Shown piece by piece: positions 5,560 to 7,087 of a stretch of DNA of 7,087 nucleotides. Every line of letters starts with the position of its first letter. Position 1 is the first letter of the stretch. This DNA comes from Thermoproteota archaeon (GTDB lineage: Archaea; Korarchaeota; Korarchaeia; Korarchaeales; Korarchaeaceae). The stretch is from the NCBI GenBank assembly GCA_003661365.1, contig QMVZ01000087.1:1-7087 (forward strand). The letters are read 5' to 3'. Under the pieces are notes generated by a model. The model was given only the letters and a program-made list of their open reading frames with translations. It had not been told where the DNA came from and did not search any database. A program made the translations under genes and the position numbers.

Positions 5560-6174
5560 TCAAGCTTCTAACCAGCTAATTAGCCTCGTTAGGGTATAGC
5601 ACTGTGTTTTTGAGAGGTTCTTACTTACGTTACCCTTCGATGTTTTCGTAATTTCTGCTATTTCTGAGATTTTCTTCCTCTCCCACATGTAGTAGTAGCA
5701 GTACTTCAGCTGAGAAAGGGTTAGCATCTTCAAGTTAGTCAGGAAAAGGATTGAAGACGTTATGTAGATTATCTCGTCCTTTGGAGTGCCTGACTCTACT
5801 TTGAAGCTAGCGATTACCTTCTTCCTCTTCATCTTCTTTATCTCTTCTAGGGCTTCTCTCGCATTCCAGAAGGCTGGTCCGTCACACTCATCTGCGTTTT
5901 CCCTAAAGAGGTGTATGGTGCTGGTCCCTAGACCGACTTTGAAGTCCAACTCCATCAGTAAGATCTTGTGGAAAAGGAAAATAATGGGTTTCCAATTGTT
6001 AACAAGTAGCTCTATGCTATCACCTTGGGTTAGCGTTGGTTTAGCTAAACAATTCTTCTCAAAGCGTTTGTATACCATTTGAATCATCGAACGCAGACTT
6101 TCATCTAATTCCTTTCTGTCCATAATTTCTATAGTCTTCGACTCTGTTAGGTCGATTATGGCAGCTATGGGCAA
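5560..6174 (-). CDS. SatD-family protein with C-terminal helix-turn-helix
   Basis: From TTG 6172-6174 the product has 204 residues. It matches the SatD family: an N-terminal strand PIAAIIDLTESKTI, where bacterial members have IIGDIVxSR; LTQGDSIELL at about 48-57, in the place of the family's LGDEF motif; GLGTSTI at 81-87; and the hallmark DGPAFWNAREAL at 98-109. The C-terminal 50 residues (LTLSQLKYCYYYMWERKKIS, EIAEITKTSKGNVSKNLSKT) form a sigma-region-4-like helix-turn-helix. The longer frame to ATG 6252 adds 26 residues read across the upstream gene, which I reject: TTG 6174 has the Shine-Dalgarno GAGGTGA four bases before it and gives the family's normal N-terminus. It overlaps the upstream membrane gene by 10 bases, so the two are translationally coupled. 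SatD was named in Streptococcus mutans; its biochemical role is not established. Here it may bind DNA or link a ligand signal to the membrane partner. Family confidence is high, function low. Confidence 0.85.
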   Translation of the reverse strand: MPIAAIIDLTESKTIEIMDRKELDESLRSMIQMVYKRFEKNCLAKPTLTQGDSIELLVNNWKPIIFLFHKILLMELDFKVGLGTSTIHLFRENADECDGPAFWNAREALEEIKKMKRKKVIASFKVESGTPKDEIIYITSSILFLTNLKMLTLSQLKYCYYYMWERKKISEIAEITKTSKGNVSKNLSKTQCYTLTRLISWLEA

Positions 6175-6665
6175 GGTCTCACCTCGAAAAGGAATGTCCA
6201 GGAGATAAGGAGGCCCATAAGGACGCTCAGGAATGTTCCCAAAATATACCAATCAGCACACGTTCTTCTATCAGAGTTTTTCGTTGAAAAACGGAATATA
6301 GCCTTTCCTGCTATTATGAAGGACACTGAATTCAAGAGATCGGAAAGTGAAGCCCCGTTCTCCGATCTAAGCATTAGGAACGCCAAGAAGATCAAGCTCC
6401 TTTCTGCGTATCCGATCAGCATCCCCCCATAGGGTAAACCACCACACTGCCTTATCTGCTCTTTAAATATGTTTGAAAGAACTGCAATGATTAAAGAAGG
6501 AAGGAATATCGCCGTAAAGTATCCGGACAAGTAGTAGAAGTATGGAGAGAGCACGTGATAAGGCATAGCCATTTGTAACAACATTAGGACAGGTACCAAG
6601 AGAAGAACCAATACATTAAAACTGAGAACTCGATTACCTCCCAATTCATCATTCACATAAAGCAC
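6165..6665 (-). CDS. DUF3307/SatE-like small membrane protein, partner of the SatD-like protein
   Basis: The product has 166 residues with about five membrane segments, near residues 14-34, 41-64, 83-99, 110-123 and 140-160. Between them lie conserved-looking elements: GGMLIGYAERSLIFL (80-94), IIAGKAIFRF (117-126) and DRRTCADWYILGTFLSVL (132-149). These match the pattern GxLIGxLERxLIxxL...IAAKSIxRF...xxEYxIIGTLLS of DUF3307-related proteins encoded beside satD in bacteria and archaea. GTG 6663-6665 is the start: the TATA box 25-35 bases upstream puts transcription start close to it, so the mRNA is nearly leaderless; GTG 6656 is an alternative. It is the first gene of a two-gene operon, and its last 10 bases overlap the SatD-like gene. 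The molecular function of the family is not known to me. Confidence 0.85.
   Translation of the reverse strand: MLYVNDELGGNRVLSFNVLVLLLVPVLMLLQMAMPYHVLSPYFYYLSGYFTAIFLPSLIIAVLSNIFKEQIRQCGGLPYGGMLIGYAERSLIFLAFLMLRSENGASLSDLLNSVSFIIAGKAIFRFSTKNSDRRTCADWYILGTFLSVLMGLLISWTFLFEVRPCP
6179..6185 (-). promoter_or_regulatory. Shine-Dalgarno that sets the SatD start
   Basis: GAGGTGA on the minus strand lies four bases before TTG 6172-6174, inside the end of the upstream gene. No comparable site precedes ATG 6252. Confidence 0.65.
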
Positions 6666-6672
6666 CCTGTCT
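6659..6672. repeat. Direct repeat AAAGCACCCTGTCT, copy 1
   Basis: This 14-base sequence recurs exactly at 6883-6896. On the minus strand this copy contains the GTG start of the membrane-protein gene, and CTCC precedes the core in both copies. Confidence 0.55.
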
Positions 6673-6690
6673 CGGAGACCTGTCCTTCGT

Positions 6691-6706
6691 CTTATAAAAG
6701 TTTACC
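6691..6706 (-). promoter_or_regulatory. BRE/TATA promoter of the membrane protein-SatD operon
   Basis: The minus strand reads GGTAAA (purine-rich BRE) followed directly by CTTTTATAAG, a near-consensus archaeal TATA box. Its centre is about 30 bases before GTG 6665, predicting transcription start at about 6665-6672. Confidence 0.6.
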
Positions 6707-6711
6707 TTTTC

Positions 6712-6747
6712 AGTTAACTAAGGTCTAAGTTAACTTACTTGGTTAAC
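6712..6747. promoter_or_regulatory. Cluster of three GTTAAC palindromes, probable operator
   Basis: AGTTAACT (6712-6719), AAGTTAACTT (6727-6736) and GTTAAC (6742-6747) lie just upstream of the BRE/TATA element. Centre-to-centre spacings are 16 and 13 bases. The first two are perfect palindromes of 8 and 10 bases. A related AGTTTAC overlaps the BRE at about 6700-6706. This arrangement is typical of repeated binding of a dimeric regulator; the SatD-like helix-turn-helix protein of the same operon is an obvious but untested candidate. Confidence 0.55.
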
Positions 6748-6850
6748 TAACTTCCTTGTTTCCAACAGGGTTCAACTTCAAAACTCAATGGACACCACAA
6801 AATCTCTCACATCGAAACCAGCAATGAATTGAAATTTAAGAGCTATTAGG

Positions 6851-6864
6851 GATATAAGATATAA
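6851..6864. repeat. Tandem GATATAA duplication, TATA-like
   Basis: Two adjacent copies of GATATAA sit between 6-base inverted arms AGAGCT (6839-6844) and AGCTCT (6864-6869). They could serve as a TATA element, but no gene starts at the right distance on either strand. Otherwise 6748-6955 holds no recognisable gene. Confidence 0.3.
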
Positions 6865-6882
6865 GCTCTAGTGATCAGGAGG

Positions 6883-6896
6883 AAAGCACCCTGTCT
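6883..6896. repeat. Direct repeat AAAGCACCCTGTCT, copy 2
   Basis: Second exact copy, 224 bases from the first. It lies between the antitoxin stop and the operator region; the two copies bracket the whole operon control region. Confidence 0.55.
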
Positions 6897-6955
6897 TAGG
6901 AGCAAAAGGCGGTTTCTCACACATTCAGAGATATTAAATAGCTTTTACAATCTTC

Positions 6956-7087
6956 TTATGGAGAAGGTTGTGGATTCGCCTCTTCAACTGATAGACGTTT
7001 AATCTCCTTCTCTATTGTTCTTATTATTACATTGTTCCAATCTACTCTATACTTCTTCATCTCCAACAGAAGCCTCTCAGGAATCCT
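6956..7087 (-). CDS. VapB-type antitoxin, C-terminal part (cut by window edge)
   Basis: A minus-strand frame enters at 7087 and ends at TAA 6956-6958, giving 43 residues: RIPERLLLEMKKYRVDWNNV followed by IIRTIEKEIKRLSVEEA and the tail NPQPSP. This is the pattern of archaeal VapB/ribbon-helix-helix antitoxins (V-R-I-P-E-E-L-x-x-x-M-K-K-Y-x-V-x-W-S-E-V-I-R-x-x-I-E). The missing N-terminus should be only a few residues, just past the edge. Such antitoxins bind DNA and neutralise a VapC PIN-domain RNase normally encoded immediately downstream. No PIN-domain start follows the stop here, and the proline-rich end replaces the usual helical tail that contacts the toxin. It may be an orphan or a truncated remnant. 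Confidence 0.7.
   Translation of the reverse strand, partial: RIPERLLLEMKKYRVDWNNVIIRTIEKEIKRLSVEEANPQPSP

Noticed and set aside
5786..6082. Plus-strand frame opposite the SatD-like gene
   Set aside because: It lies entirely opposite a recognised protein family member and has no ribosome-binding site.
2433..6798. 11-base inverted match GTGGTGTCCAT (2433-2443) and ATGGACACCAC (6788-6798)
   Set aside because: Matches of this length are expected several times by chance in 7 kb, and the flanks do not extend the similarity.

Overview
The window looks like an accessory, partly decayed stretch of an archaeal chromosome. Evidence for archaea is indirect: TATA-like boxes lie about 20-30 bases before several starts (clear ahead of 6665, plausible ahead of 3010, 1257 and 1389), at least one gene appears leaderless with a GTG start (3010), arginine is mostly AGG/AGA, and the families seen (VapB-like antitoxin, pentapeptide protein with a period of about 11 residues, small cupin, SatD plus small membrane partner) are common in archaea. 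A Thermoproteota/Bathyarchaeia-type organism is my guess, not a demonstrated placement. No rRNA, tRNA, CRISPR array or intact transposase is visible.

Layout. 1-362: a possible 3' end of a plus-strand reading frame (3-137), then about 220 bases without a recognisable gene. 363-1257, minus strand: a wreck of a fumarate reductase/succinate dehydrogenase-type flavoprotein (in-frame TGA, most of the protein missing) followed 13 bases later by a polytopic membrane protein of unknown function. 1389-1752, plus: a cupin pseudogene with two frameshifts and one stop. 1907-2387, minus: a HEAT-repeat protein broken by one frameshift in a T5 run. 2388-3009: two unrecognised minus-strand open fragments and a 14-base perfect palindrome. 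3010-4014, plus: an intact 334-residue protein with a SHOCT-like N-terminus, TPR-like middle and unrecognised C-terminal domain, ending in a striking nested inverted repeat. 4015-4763: only small open fragments, one resembling a frameshifted transposase tail. 4788-5276, plus: a pentapeptide-repeat protein carrying two apparently compensating frameshifts. 5560-6665, minus: the best-preserved unit, a DUF3307/SatE-like membrane protein overlapping a SatD-family protein, behind a clear archaeal promoter and a cluster of GTTAAC palindromes. 6956-7087, minus: the C-terminal part of a VapB-type antitoxin running off the right edge, with no toxin after it.

How it fits together. The SatD/membrane pair is translationally coupled (10-base overlap, good Shine-Dalgarno inside the upstream gene) and probably works as a membrane-associated sensor or regulator; the GTTAAC cluster just upstream of its TATA box is the natural candidate operator. 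The other genes show no functional link to each other. The density of single-base lesions, several in short homopolymers, means either real gene decay or sequencing indels. The large internal loss in the flavoprotein and the base-substitution stops argue that decay is at least part of the explanation.
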